This document shows positions 47,997 through 55,889 of a stretch of 64,000 bases of DNA, in pieces. How positions within the stretch are numbered: the first letter of the stretch is position 1; every line of letters begins with the position of its first letter. The position numbers were made by a program, and so were the translations under genes. Below the pieces are notes generated by a model that ran no database searches, was not told where the DNA came from, and was given only the letters and a program-made list of their open reading frames with translations. Origin of the DNA: Rhodopseudomonas sp. P2A-2r (GTDB lineage: Bacteria; Pseudomonadota; Alphaproteobacteria; Rhizobiales; Xanthobacteraceae); the NCBI RefSeq assembly GCF_026015985.1, contig NZ_CP110389.1, positions 3,318,001 to 3,382,000 on the forward strand, written 5' to 3'.

Positions 47997-49520
47997 TTAC
48001 ACCAGCGCGTTGGCCGCGATGACGGCACGATAGAAATCCGCGCTCAGCTTGCCGCTGCGCTTCTGCGTCTCGAAATCGACGCGGTACAGGCCGAAGCGCT
48101 TGTCGTAGCCGTCGGACCATTCGAAGTTGTCCAGCAGGCTCCATAGAAAATAGCCCTTCACCGGCACGCCCTCGGCAGTGGCGCGCTGCAGCTGGGTCAG
48201 ATAGTTGCGCAGATACATGATGCGGTCGAGGTCGTAGACACGGCCATCGGCGGTCGGGATGTCCGCACCCGAGGTGCCGTTCTCGGTGATGTAGATCGTC
48301 TCCACGTTCCACACCTTCGCCAGATTGCGCGGCCCCCAGTACATGGCTTCCGGTCCGATGCGCAGCCAGTCGGACTCCATGTGCGGAAACGAGGCGGGGA
48401 AAGGCAGCAGGTCGAAGCCGGCAGGGGCGCCGGAAGCGACGACGTAATGCTGCGGCATGTAGACGTTGATGCCGACGAAATCGATCTTTGAGGAGATGAT
48501 CTTCATGTCCTCGGTGGTGAATTTCGGCGCGTTGCTGCCGGCATAGGTCAGGAACCCGTCGGTGTAACTGCCCTCCAGCATCGCGGTGAGGTAGCCGCCG
48601 TTCATTTCGCGGGTGGCGATTTCCGAGGCGCGGATGTTGGCGGGCGTTTCGATGGCCGGCACGCAACCGACGATGTTTTCCGCCGGGCCCACGCGCGTGC
48701 CTGGCCGTCCCTGGGCGCGGATCGCCTGCACCGCGAGGCCGTGGCCAAGCAGCACGTGATGGCGCACCTGGTTGAGTTCGGCCTGTGGCAGCTTGAGGCC
48801 GGGCGCCAGCTCCACCGGGCCGCTGCCATAGCCGAAGTCGATGAAGGTGGCGCTCTCGTTGATAGTGAAGATCTGCTTCACGCGGTCGGTGATGTGTTTG
48901 GCCACATGCCCGGCATAGTCGCCGAACGCCTGCGCCGTTTCGCGCGACTGCCAGCCGCCGACGCGGTCCTGCAACGCCTGCGGCAGGTCCCAGTGATACA
49001 GGGTCGCGAAGGGTTCGATGCCGTTGGCCAGCAATTCGTCGATCAGACGGTTGTAGAAGTCCAGTCCCCTGGGATTGGCTGCGCCGCGGCCGTCGGGAAA
49101 CACCCGCGGCCAGGCGATGGAGAAGCGATAGGCGCGCACGCCGAGCGCCTTCATCAGCTGGACGTCGTCCTTGTAGCGATGGAAATGATCGCTGGCGCGG
49201 TCGCCGTTGTGATTGCCGTGGATCTTCCCGGGCCTATGGGAATAGGTATCCCAGATCGATACACCGCGGCCTTCCTCGGTCGCAGCACCTTCGATCTGAT
49301 AGGCTGAGGTCGCAGTGCCCCAGACGAACCCGTCCGGAAAGCGCCGCTGGCCTGCAGGCGATGGCACCGCGGCCGTCTGCGCGCTGGCCGGGGCCGGGGA
49401 CAGCATGAGCGGCAGAGTCGCCGCGGCCTTGGCAAAGTTTCGTCGTGTGAAAATCGGGCGCACCGGCACTCCTGCAGAATGTCCAAAACGTCGCACGTGG
49501 CGCCGTGTTTGGACAAACAT
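47997..49520 (-). CDS. GH1 family beta-glucosidase with Tat-type signal
   Basis: 507 aa. N-terminus contains a twin-arginine signal (PIFTRRNFAKAAATLPLMLSP), so export of the folded enzyme is likely. The GH1 barrel begins at FPDGFVWGTATSAYQIEGA. Acid/base Glu lies in FTINESATF, where the usual TxNEP has Ser after Glu. The nucleophile Glu lies in YITENGTSG, and DNFEWSDGYDKRFGLYRVDF closes the barrel. It would release glucose or aglycones from beta-glucosides, perhaps plant-derived, in the periplasm. ATG 49520 is used; a shorter start near the Tat motif is possible. Confidence 0.88.
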   Translation of the reverse strand: MFVQTRRHVRRFGHSAGVPVRPIFTRRNFAKAAATLPLMLSPAPASAQTAAVPSPAGQRRFPDGFVWGTATSAYQIEGAATEEGRGVSIWDTYSHRPGKIHGNHNGDRASDHFHRYKDDVQLMKALGVRAYRFSIAWPRVFPDGRGAANPRGLDFYNRLIDELLANGIEPFATLYHWDLPQALQDRVGGWQSRETAQAFGDYAGHVAKHITDRVKQIFTINESATFIDFGYGSGPVELAPGLKLPQAELNQVRHHVLLGHGLAVQAIRAQGRPGTRVGPAENIVGCVPAIETPANIRASEIATREMNGGYLTAMLEGSYTDGFLTYAGSNAPKFTTEDMKIISSKIDFVGINVYMPQHYVVASGAPAGFDLLPFPASFPHMESDWLRIGPEAMYWGPRNLAKVWNVETIYITENGTSGADIPTADGRVYDLDRIMYLRNYLTQLQRATAEGVPVKGYFLWSLLDNFEWSDGYDKRFGLYRVDFETQKRSGKLSADFYRAVIAANALV

Positions 49521-49573
49521 AGCATGCCCCGCGCCACGTCGCGTGAAACTGCTGGGCCGGCAGGAGAGCGGCG

Positions 49574-50125
49574 TCAGTCCTTGCGGGTCTGCATGGGGAC
49601 GAACACCATGAACTTTGCCAGCGGGCGCTTGAAGAGCACCAGATAGGTCACATGCATGCCGACAAAGAGCAGCAGCATGTTGGCAAGGAATTCATGCGCC
49701 TCGGACAGAAAGCCCTCTTCCTTGCCCTCGCGATTTCCTTCGCGGTGGCCGCGTTTCCCGTCATCGGCGAATGACGTCGTGACGATCGACACATTGGCCA
49801 TGCCGATCGCCTTGCCGCGGTCCATGGCAACACCGGTGGAGACCACCGCCACGATGCTGACGGCGATGCCCAGCATCAGCACCTTGCTGATCGCAGGATG
49901 CGTGAACATGTTGTCGGCGCGCAGTCCCTCGAACGATGGATAGAAGCGCATCAGCCCGACCTGTCGAGACCCGAACAGCGCCCACAGCAAACGCAGCGCA
50001 ATGACCAGCGCCACGCCGTAGCCAAGCCAGGCGTGAACGATGCCCATCTCGCCGGTGAGATAGGCCAGGATCGCGAGCGATGCGAGTGTGCAGTGATAAA
50101 GACGGATCTTGTTCATCATGTTCAT
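49574..50125 (-). CDS. Cytochrome b561-type membrane heme protein
   Basis: 183 aa with four membrane helices. Candidate heme ligand His residues lie in RLYHCTLAS, GIVHAWLGYG, LSEAHEFLANMLLLFVGMHVTYLVLF. A soluble charged insertion (DDGKRGHREGNREGKEEGF) lies between helices 3 and 4. It resembles bacterial cytochrome b561/Ni-hydrogenase-type b subunits that move electrons between quinol and a periplasmic partner. No partner cytochrome c gene is adjacent. The frame ends near the GH1 gene start (53-bp gap). Confidence 0.82.
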   Translation of the reverse strand: MNMMNKIRLYHCTLASLAILAYLTGEMGIVHAWLGYGVALVIALRLLWALFGSRQVGLMRFYPSFEGLRADNMFTHPAISKVLMLGIAVSIVAVVSTGVAMDRGKAIGMANVSIVTTSFADDGKRGHREGNREGKEEGFLSEAHEFLANMLLLFVGMHVTYLVLFKRPLAKFMVFVPMQTRKD

Positions 50126-50315
50126 GGCTGCTGACTAGCAGGCATGGACTGGTCGGCCTTTGAGTTGGCGCAAGGCGATCGCTTTTTGCATCGGCTACGC
50201 TGACGGGGATCACTGCGGCAAATGATTATCAGGAGCACTCAGCGCTGGCGCGCGTTGACACTGCGCGGCCCAAGCAGGATGTCGAAATCAACCTGCGACA
50301 CAGTGTCGCCAACGG

Positions 50316-50759
50316 TCATGCTGCGCGCGATCGCCCGCTGCCGCTGCACCGCTGCGGCGGCCTGATGTCGAATTCCAGCCGGAAGTCGATGGCCGGATCG
50401 ATAAAGAGGGTGATGGCATCGAACGGCACGCCGACGCGGGTCTTCACGCCTTTGAACCACAGCACCACGTCGAAGCGGTTGTCGGCGACCTTCAGGCGGG
50501 CGAACTGATACTGCAGAACGATGGTCATCTCGTGCGGAAATTTCGCGCGCAATGCCGCAGGCAGCGTGACACCCTCGGCCGTGGTGAGGAAGGTGATCGA
50601 ATAATGATGGGCGCCATGCAGGCCGTTGTCGGCGACATCCGACAGGATGTTGTGGATCTGGCGCTGCCGCGCCGCCACCTCCGGCGCGCAGTCACCAGCC
50701 AGTACCGGCGACGCTATCGCAAGCAGGGCAAGCAGTGCCGCGATCGTCGCTTTCATCAT
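50316..50759 (-). CDS. Exported SspB-like protein
   Basis: 147 aa. A clear signal peptide (MMKATIAALLALLAIASPVLAGD) is followed by an SspB domain: HHYSITFLTTAEGV, FPHEMTIVLQYQFARL and RFDVVLWFKGVKTRVGVPFDAITLFIDPAIDFRLEFD align with cytosolic alphaproteobacterial SspB (HH.YITF.T.A.GV, EMTIVLQHQ, VPF.AIT.F.DP...F.LQF). SspB normally hands ssrA-tagged proteins to ClpXP; here export removes it from ClpX. After FDI the frame ends in RPPQRCSGSGRSRAA. The neighbouring frame (to 50239) offers a tail SMTVGDTVSQVDFDILLGPR, so a one-base frameshift near 50355 may have cut the original end. Confidence 0.8.
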   Translation of the reverse strand: MMKATIAALLALLAIASPVLAGDCAPEVAARQRQIHNILSDVADNGLHGAHHYSITFLTTAEGVTLPAALRAKFPHEMTIVLQYQFARLKVADNRFDVVLWFKGVKTRVGVPFDAITLFIDPAIDFRLEFDIRPPQRCSGSGRSRAA

Positions 50760-50885
50760 GGGGCACCGGCGGGGCTGCGGGGAACTGTCATGAGCGTTGG
50801 TCGGCGTCCGGCGGCGGCGGGTTCAGCCGTGCGCCGACGATCAACCATTTGTTTCAAATTGCCGGGGTAGGGTGCCGGCCACCTG

Positions 50886-51185
50886 ATGCCGGAGCCGTTC
50901 GTGAACGAGAGCCTGATTTCCACCTGCCAGCTGTTCCTGATCCCGCTGACCATCCTGTTCGCCGCGGTCGGCGTTGCCAATGCCCGCTTCGTCAAGCTGC
51001 TGGTCTGCCTGCTCGCCACGGCGCTGGCTGCGCTGTGGCTGTATCGCATCTGGCTGTGGACCGGGCTGTCCCTGATCGACCGCCGCACCGGCCTCGGCCT
51101 GTCGGGCGGCTTTGCGCTGTGCTGGGTTCTGACCCTGCTGCACCAGATCAAGAGTTCATTTTCGGGCGGTTACGATCGCCGCTGA
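50886..51185 (+). CDS. Small integral membrane protein
   Basis: 99 aa with about three hydrophobic helices (LISTCQLFLIPLTILFAAVG; LLVCLLATALAALWLYRIWLW; GGFALCWVLTLLH). The family is not recognised. It ends with GGYDRR and is convergent with the next gene (10-bp gap). No motif hints at a function. Confidence 0.6.
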   Translation: MPEPFVNESLISTCQLFLIPLTILFAAVGVANARFVKLLVCLLATALAALWLYRIWLWTGLSLIDRRTGLGLSGGFALCWVLTLLHQIKSSFSGGYDRR

Positions 51186-51195
51186 GGCCGTCTGG

Positions 51196-51690
51196 TCAGC
51201 GCGTCGGCGCTGGCGCTGCCGGATTGTCCGACAGGGAGAGCGCCAACTCGTTGCCGGGCCCCTGTGTCAGAATCAGCGGCGTACCGCCGGCCAGAGTCCA
51301 GCCCATCCGCTTTGCCGATACCTGATCGGGCTTGCGACCGTATTGCGCCGAGATGTCCTGCGCCGTTGCGTCGAACGACAGTTTCTCCGGATTGGCGAGC
51401 CTGACCCGCGCGCTGCGCACCGGCGTGCGGCCGTCGCCCGGCGCGAAGCTGACGGTCAGCGGGCCGGCCGTGGTGTTGCAATCGAGGGACTCGCCCGCTG
51501 CGGCAGCGACGCACACCCAGCGACGTGCGGTAATCAATTTCTCGATCTGGTCGTGCGTCATGCCGGGAACCACGCCGAGCATGTCATTCTTGGCGATGGC
51601 GCCATATTGATTGCGCAGCAGCAGCGCGCCGGCGATGCTGCCGAGCAGCACCACACCGGCGGCGACAAGGATCTTCTGGGTTCTGTTCAC
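51196..51690 (-). CDS. Exported or membrane-anchored hypothetical protein
   Basis: About 164 aa. An N-terminal hydrophobic anchor (KILVAAGVVLLGSIAGALLL) precedes a soluble part starting GVVPGMTHDQIEKLITARRWVC, with a second Cys in GESLDCNTTAGPLTVSFAPG, suggesting a disulfide and periplasmic location. The TMTRDEIxxLI-like segment is seen in small periplasmic proteins of unknown role. GTG 51690 (VNRTQK) is favoured; the frame could start at ATG 51765. Confidence 0.55.
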   Translation of the reverse strand: MNRTQKILVAAGVVLLGSIAGALLLRNQYGAIAKNDMLGVVPGMTHDQIEKLITARRWVCVAAAAGESLDCNTTAGPLTVSFAPGDGRTPVRSARVRLANPEKLSFDATAQDISAQYGRKPDQVSAKRMGWTLAGGTPLILTQGPGNELALSLSDNPAAPAPTR

Positions 51691-51830
51691 GTCGAGGCCT
51701 TTGCGAATGACGGGAGCCACCAACCACAGGCCCCGGATGCATGCAACCACGCCGGCGGCGGCCATCAGTCGCCTCGTCGGAAGCGGCGCGACGTGGCATA
51801 CTTCAGCTCACGCAATTCGCGAGACGATCC

Positions 51831-52421
51831 ATGGCCAACCGCATTCTGGTATTTTACGGCTCCTATCGCTCCGACCGCATGGGCATTCGGCTTGCGGATT
51901 TCGTGGTCGCCGGCTTGCGCGCACGCGGCGACGATGCCGTGCTGATCGACGCCAAAGCGGTCGGACTGCCGATGCTCGATCGCATGTACAAGGAATATCC
52001 CAAGGGAGAGGCGCCCGCTGCGCTGGAGCAGCTTGCCGGGCAGATCCGCAGCGCCGACGGATTTGTCTTCATCACCGGCGAATACAACTGGGGCATCCAG
52101 CCCGGCCTGAAGAACCTCACCGATCATTTTCTCGAAGAATGGTTCTGGCGCCCCGCCGCCATCGCAAGCTATTCGGCCGGCCGGCTGTCCGGCGTGCGCG
52201 CAGCGACCGCATGGCACGGCACGCTGTCGGAAATGGGCATGGTGGTGATTTCGTCGACGCTGTCGGTGGGACCGATCGCGCAGACGCTGTCGGCGCAGGC
52301 CGAGCCGACCGGTGATGCCGGCAAGGCGCTGGCGCGCAGCTTCCCGCGCTTTGCCGACGACCTCCGCTGGTGGATCGAGGCGGCGAAGGCGCAGCGGGAG
52401 AAGAGGGCACCGCCGTATTGA
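51831..52421 (+). CDS. NADPH-dependent FMN reductase
   Basis: 196 aa flavodoxin-like fold. ILVFYGSYRSDRMGIRLADFV (phosphate loop), LPMLDRMYKEYPKGEAPAALEQLAGQIRSADGFVFITGEYNWGIQPGLKNLTDHF (FMN-contacting segment, typical of the SsuE/ArsH/azoreductase group), AATAWHGTLSEMGMVVI. It supplies reduced flavin or reduces quinones/azo compounds. ATG 51831. Convergent with the CPBP gene. Confidence 0.87.
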   Translation: MANRILVFYGSYRSDRMGIRLADFVVAGLRARGDDAVLIDAKAVGLPMLDRMYKEYPKGEAPAALEQLAGQIRSADGFVFITGEYNWGIQPGLKNLTDHFLEEWFWRPAAIASYSAGRLSGVRAATAWHGTLSEMGMVVISSTLSVGPIAQTLSAQAEPTGDAGKALARSFPRFADDLRWWIEAAKAQREKRAPPY

Positions 52422-52430
52422 GAGGACGGC

Positions 52431-53036
52431 TCAGGCCAGTCCGAGCGCGAAGGCCAGCGTGCCGATGGCGGCGTGCGACAGGATCAGGGGCCAGATGTTG
52501 AGCATGCGCAGATAAGCGATGCCCCAGACGATGCCGACCGCGAAGGTGTTGAGCAGCAAAGCCGGGTCGCCATAGGCGATATGGATCAGCGAGAACACCG
52601 CCGACGAATACAGCACATAGACCCAGCCGCGGGTCTGCAGCCGGTCGGTCATCAGCTTGGGAATCGACCGGCACACCACTTCCTGGCACGGGCTGGAGAC
52701 CAGCACGTAGAACGGCGCGAAGCTGAGCCAGACCGGCGGCTCGGCGTCGAAGCTGAACAGATGGGTCTGCAGCAGCATCACCGCGGCAAGCCCCAGCGTC
52801 AGCACCAGGCAGCCGACCCAGTGTTCGCGGAATGAGGGGCGGCTGAGGCCGAGCTCGGCCAGCGAAAATCCCGACAGCAGGCACAGCGCGATGCACAGCA
52901 CGGACACCGCCAGCAAGGCGTAGGTCCGGTAGGCGAACGGCAGCAGGCCGAAATGGATGGCGAGACCGGGCGCGAGCAGCAGCACCGCAAAGGCGGTCAG
53001 CGCGGCAATCGAGCGTCCGTGTCGTGAAAATGTCAT
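52431..53036 (-). CDS. CPBP-family intramembrane metalloprotease homologue
   Basis: 201 aa, six to seven helices. The CPBP motifs are present but motif 1 is altered: EExxxR reads QEVVCR in SSPCQEVVCRSIPK. Motif 2 FSLIHIAYGDP and motif 3 ILSHAAIG keep the His residues. CPBP proteins cleave or process membrane-bound peptides and prenylated proteins (Rce1 relatives); the loss of the first Glu makes proteolysis uncertain. Substrate unknown. Confidence 0.8.
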   Translation of the reverse strand: MTFSRHGRSIAALTAFAVLLLAPGLAIHFGLLPFAYRTYALLAVSVLCIALCLLSGFSLAELGLSRPSFREHWVGCLVLTLGLAAVMLLQTHLFSFDAEPPVWLSFAPFYVLVSSPCQEVVCRSIPKLMTDRLQTRGWVYVLYSSAVFSLIHIAYGDPALLLNTFAVGIVWGIAYLRMLNIWPLILSHAAIGTLAFALGLA

Positions 53037-53107
53037 AGAACTGTATAACGGAATTCATGCGGCGCTTCTAGGGCGCGCATCGACTGCTGCCCGGGCAGCG
53101 CTCCACG

Positions 53108-53578
53108 TCACACCGCATCGGTCCAGGACGTGAAGATCGCGGCCTGGCCTTGGCGTTGGCCGGCGGCATCGATCAGTTCCCACACCGTGCCACCCTCGAT
53201 CCAGAAACGCCGGCCGGACTTTGCGATGCGCAGGCCGCGATAGTCGGAGATGAAGCCGTTGCGCGCGACGGCGTCGAGCAGGCGTTGTCGCTCCTCGCGG
53301 TTGGGCGCTTCGGCGGACAGGCGCGACGGCAGCGTGATGAAGTCGTGCCACGGATATTCGAAGCAGGCCTGCGCCGTGCGGTTGGCATAGACGAAACGCG
53401 GATCGGCGTCGGTGTTGTGCGCCAGCAGCGCGAACGGCGCGTCGTTGTAGAGCCACGCCGCGTCCTGTCCGGGGGCGACAAGTGGCGTGCCGACCGCCCG
53501 CGCGTAGCTCGAGGTCAGCAGGGTTACAAAGTCGGGATCGAGAGCTGCGGCAGGCGGCGAAACGGTAGCGATGGTCAT
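53108..53578 (-). CDS. MEKHLA-domain (PAS-like) protein
   Basis: 156 aa, single MEKHLA domain: LLTSSYARAVGTPLV, DAAWLYNDAPFALLAHNTDADPRFVYANRTAQACFEYPWHDFITLPSRLSAEAPNREERQRLL and RIAKSGRRFWIEGGTVWELIDAAGQ. This is a PAS-like sensor fold with no output domain. It is probably a small-molecule or light/oxygen-responsive partner of another protein. Cytosolic. ATG 53578. Confidence 0.87.
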   Translation of the reverse strand: MTIATVSPPAAALDPDFVTLLTSSYARAVGTPLVAPGQDAAWLYNDAPFALLAHNTDADPRFVYANRTAQACFEYPWHDFITLPSRLSAEAPNREERQRLLDAVARNGFISDYRGLRIAKSGRRFWIEGGTVWELIDAAGQRQGQAAIFTSWTDAV

Positions 53579-53706
53579 GAAGTCCTCGTGGCGATGATCT
53601 GGAAGACTTAGCGCTCCCGATCGCTCGCCAACACCCCCGGCAGGTCGGGGCTGTGTAGCCTGAGGCGCAGGTCGGCGTACGGCGCGCGACCGTGCTAGGG
53701 TCGGTC

Positions 53707-54204
53707 ATGGCATTCGCACCCGACAGTCCTCTCGGAAAACTGCTGGCCGCGCCGATGCGGCCGGGTCGGCTCGGCTGGATAGGCCTGCGCACGGTGCGAC
53801 GTGGTGCGGTGCTGACGCCGGAGTCGGCAACGTTGGTGGCCGGCCAGGGCATCGCCGGCGACCACTACGCCACCCGGCATGACGGGCCGCGGCAGGTGAC
53901 GCTGGTCGCCGCCGAGGATATGGCGGCGATCGGCGCGTTTCTCGGTCGCGACGCCATTGCGCCCGAACTGCTGCGCCGGAACATGGTCACTTCCGGGATC
54001 AACCTGACGGCGCTGAAGGATCGGCGCTTCCGCATCGGCGACGTCGTGCTGGAAGCCTCCGGTGATTGCGCGCCGTGCAGCCGCATGGAGCAGGCGCTCG
54101 GCCCCGGCGGCTACAACGCCGTGCGCGGCCATGGCGGCATCACCGCGCGGGTGATCGCAGGCGGCGAGATCAGGGTCGGCGATACAGTCGAGCGAATTCC
54201 CTAG
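53707..54204 (+). CDS. MOSC-domain protein
   Basis: 165 aa MOSC domain (sulfur-carrying fold related to the molybdenum-cofactor sulfurase C-terminus): GWIGLRTVRRGAVLTPESATLVAGQGIAGDHYATRHDGPRQVTLVAAED, NMVTSGINLTALKDRRFRIG, and the conserved Cys in ASGDCAPCSRMEQ. Such stand-alone domains may transfer sulfur or handle molybdenum cofactors. ATG 53707 is preferred over a 5-codon longer start. Its stop and the stop of the convergent beta-propeller gene share the palindrome CTAG at 54201-54204. Confidence 0.88.
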   Translation: MAFAPDSPLGKLLAAPMRPGRLGWIGLRTVRRGAVLTPESATLVAGQGIAGDHYATRHDGPRQVTLVAAEDMAAIGAFLGRDAIAPELLRRNMVTSGINLTALKDRRFRIGDVVLEASGDCAPCSRMEQALGPGGYNAVRGHGGITARVIAGGEIRVGDTVERIP

Positions 54205-55136
54205 CGGCGCAGGAACGCGCCGAATGCGCGCGGGCCATTTCCGACCTTGATTTCATCGACCACGACCAGTTTCACGGCATCGATGATGCTGAGCGTGTTG
54301 CTCTCCCAGTTGGCCACCACGATGCGCTGCGCGTCGGCGGTTGCGGCTATTCCCTCCGGATAGTCGCCCACGGTGATGCGCTTGACGGGCGCGAGCGAGG
54401 CAAGATCGAATACGCTCACCGTGCCGTCATACTGGTCGGTGACAAAGCCGCGGCCCTGGGCCAGGGCAACCGCATAGGGCCGCAGGCCGACGCGGACGCG
54501 GCCGATCTCGCGCTGTGCGGCAATATCGATCACCGACACGTCGTTGGAACCGACATTGGCGGTGTAGGCGCGCCGGCCGTCCGCATCGACCGTGACGCCG
54601 AACGGGCGCGTGCCGACCTTGATGACGGTGCGTCGTTCCCGCGTCGCAGTATCGATGATCGACACGCTGTCGTCGTCGCGGTCGGCCGACAGCAGCAGGC
54701 GTCCATCCGGCGTCAGCGCGAGTCCGGACGGCGACGCACCGACCGCAATGCTGGCGACGATGCGTTGCGCGCGTGGATCGACGACGCGAATGGCGGCGGC
54801 GTACCAGTCGGCGACATAGACCACACTGCCATCCGCAGCGGCGGCCACCCCGAGCGGGCCGCCGCCGACTGTGACGCGACCGATCACCTGCCGGGCGGCG
54901 GCGTCGATCACCGTCAATGCCTTGCTGTCAGGACTTGTCACATAGGCGAAGCGGCCGTCGACGCTGACGGCGACGCCGGCCGGCTTGCCGCCGATGGCAA
55001 TGGTGGCCAGCGGCCGGGAGGTCGCGAGGTCGACCACCGTGAGGTCGTCGCTGAGCTGGTTGGTGACGAAGGCTTCCTCGGCCTGCGCGCCGCCGAAGCC
55101 CGCGAGCAGAGCGGCGACGAGGGCAGCGACCCGCAC
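54201..55136 (-). CDS. YVTN-type beta-propeller protein, exported
   Basis: 311 aa. Start GTG 55136, 2 bp after the SRPBCC stop and preceded by GAGG, opens a signal peptide (RVAALVAALLAGFGGAQAEEA). Repeats of the NHL/YVTN type follow: KPAGVAVSVDGRFAYVTSPDSKALTVIDAA, GPLGVAAAADGSVVYVADWYAAAIRVVDPR, SPSGLALTPDGRLLLSADRDDDSVSIIDTA and three more, giving a seven-bladed propeller. It is a periplasmic scaffold or ligand binder. Pairing with an exported SRPBCC protein is seen in PQQ/alcohol-dehydrogenase clusters, but none is present here. Confidence 0.85.
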   Translation of the reverse strand: MRVAALVAALLAGFGGAQAEEAFVTNQLSDDLTVVDLATSRPLATIAIGGKPAGVAVSVDGRFAYVTSPDSKALTVIDAAARQVIGRVTVGGGPLGVAAAADGSVVYVADWYAAAIRVVDPRAQRIVASIAVGASPSGLALTPDGRLLLSADRDDDSVSIIDTATRERRTVIKVGTRPFGVTVDADGRRAYTANVGSNDVSVIDIAAQREIGRVRVGLRPYAVALAQGRGFVTDQYDGTVSVFDLASLAPVKRITVGDYPEGIAATADAQRIVVANWESNTLSIIDAVKLVVVDEIKVGNGPRAFGAFLRR

Positions 55137-55138
55137 CC

Positions 55139-55681
55139 TCAGCTTCCGCTCTCGACCTTTTTCTTGAGCGCCTCGAGGCCCATGCGATAGAGCCCGCTCA
55201 CCGCCTTGATGGCGGCTTCGTCGCTCAGTTCCGGCGGCGGTTCGTTGTTGGGATAACCGCGATAGAACGCGCCGCCCCATTCGACCACGCTGCCCTTGCC
55301 GTCGGCGCCGGGCGTCACCGTCAGGGTCGACGAATAGTTGGTCACCGGCAGCACCTTCACGTCGACGGCGTTGATCCGGTAGGAATAGGTCAGCTTGTCG
55401 GCGTCGAACTTGTAGAGTTCCTCATCGACGGTTGCGCCCGGCGTGAGTGTCAGCCGCCGGGTGGCGCCGATCTCGTTGCCTTTCTCGCCTTCGGTCTTGC
55501 TCACCGGCGGCAGCCAGCTCATGTCCTGGAAATTTCCGATCACGGCCCACACCTTGGCGGGCGGCGCATTGATCTCGATGGATTCCCGCACTTTCTGACG
55601 GGTCGGACCGTGCGCCGAGGCGGTTCCCACAAAAGCCAGCACCGTCAGCGCAGCCGTCAGCCTTCCTGTCGTTATCCTCAT
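55139..55681 (-). CDS. Exported SRPBCC (START-like) protein
   Basis: 180 aa. The signal peptide RITTGRLTAALTVLAFVGTASAHG precedes a START/Bet-v-I fold (QKVRESIEINAPPAKVWAVIGNFQDMSWLPPV, ATRRLTLTPGATVDEELYKFDADKLTYSYRINA). These domains have a hydrophobic pocket for a ligand. ATG 55681 follows GAGGATCGC. The next gene starts 2 bp after its stop, so this protein and the propeller are coupled. Ligand unknown. Confidence 0.86.
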   Translation of the reverse strand: MRITTGRLTAALTVLAFVGTASAHGPTRQKVRESIEINAPPAKVWAVIGNFQDMSWLPPVSKTEGEKGNEIGATRRLTLTPGATVDEELYKFDADKLTYSYRINAVDVKVLPVTNYSSTLTVTPGADGKGSVVEWGGAFYRGYPNNEPPPELSDEAAIKAVSGLYRMGLEALKKKVESGS

Positions 55682-55889
55682 TTTGCGATCCTCACCGTTC
55701 TCTTTTTTGGGTCGCGCAACCCGGCGCGACCGGGCGATCCTAGATGATTTGTGAACCACGTCATCCGGAATTCGCGTCGCTGAGGCTGAAGGGGCGTTAC
55801 GGTCGCAATGGGCGATCCGTAAAATGTGAACAATTGTTCCCGCGGGATTTTCAGGCTTTCAGGCTACCTGAGGGGACACAGAGGGTGCA

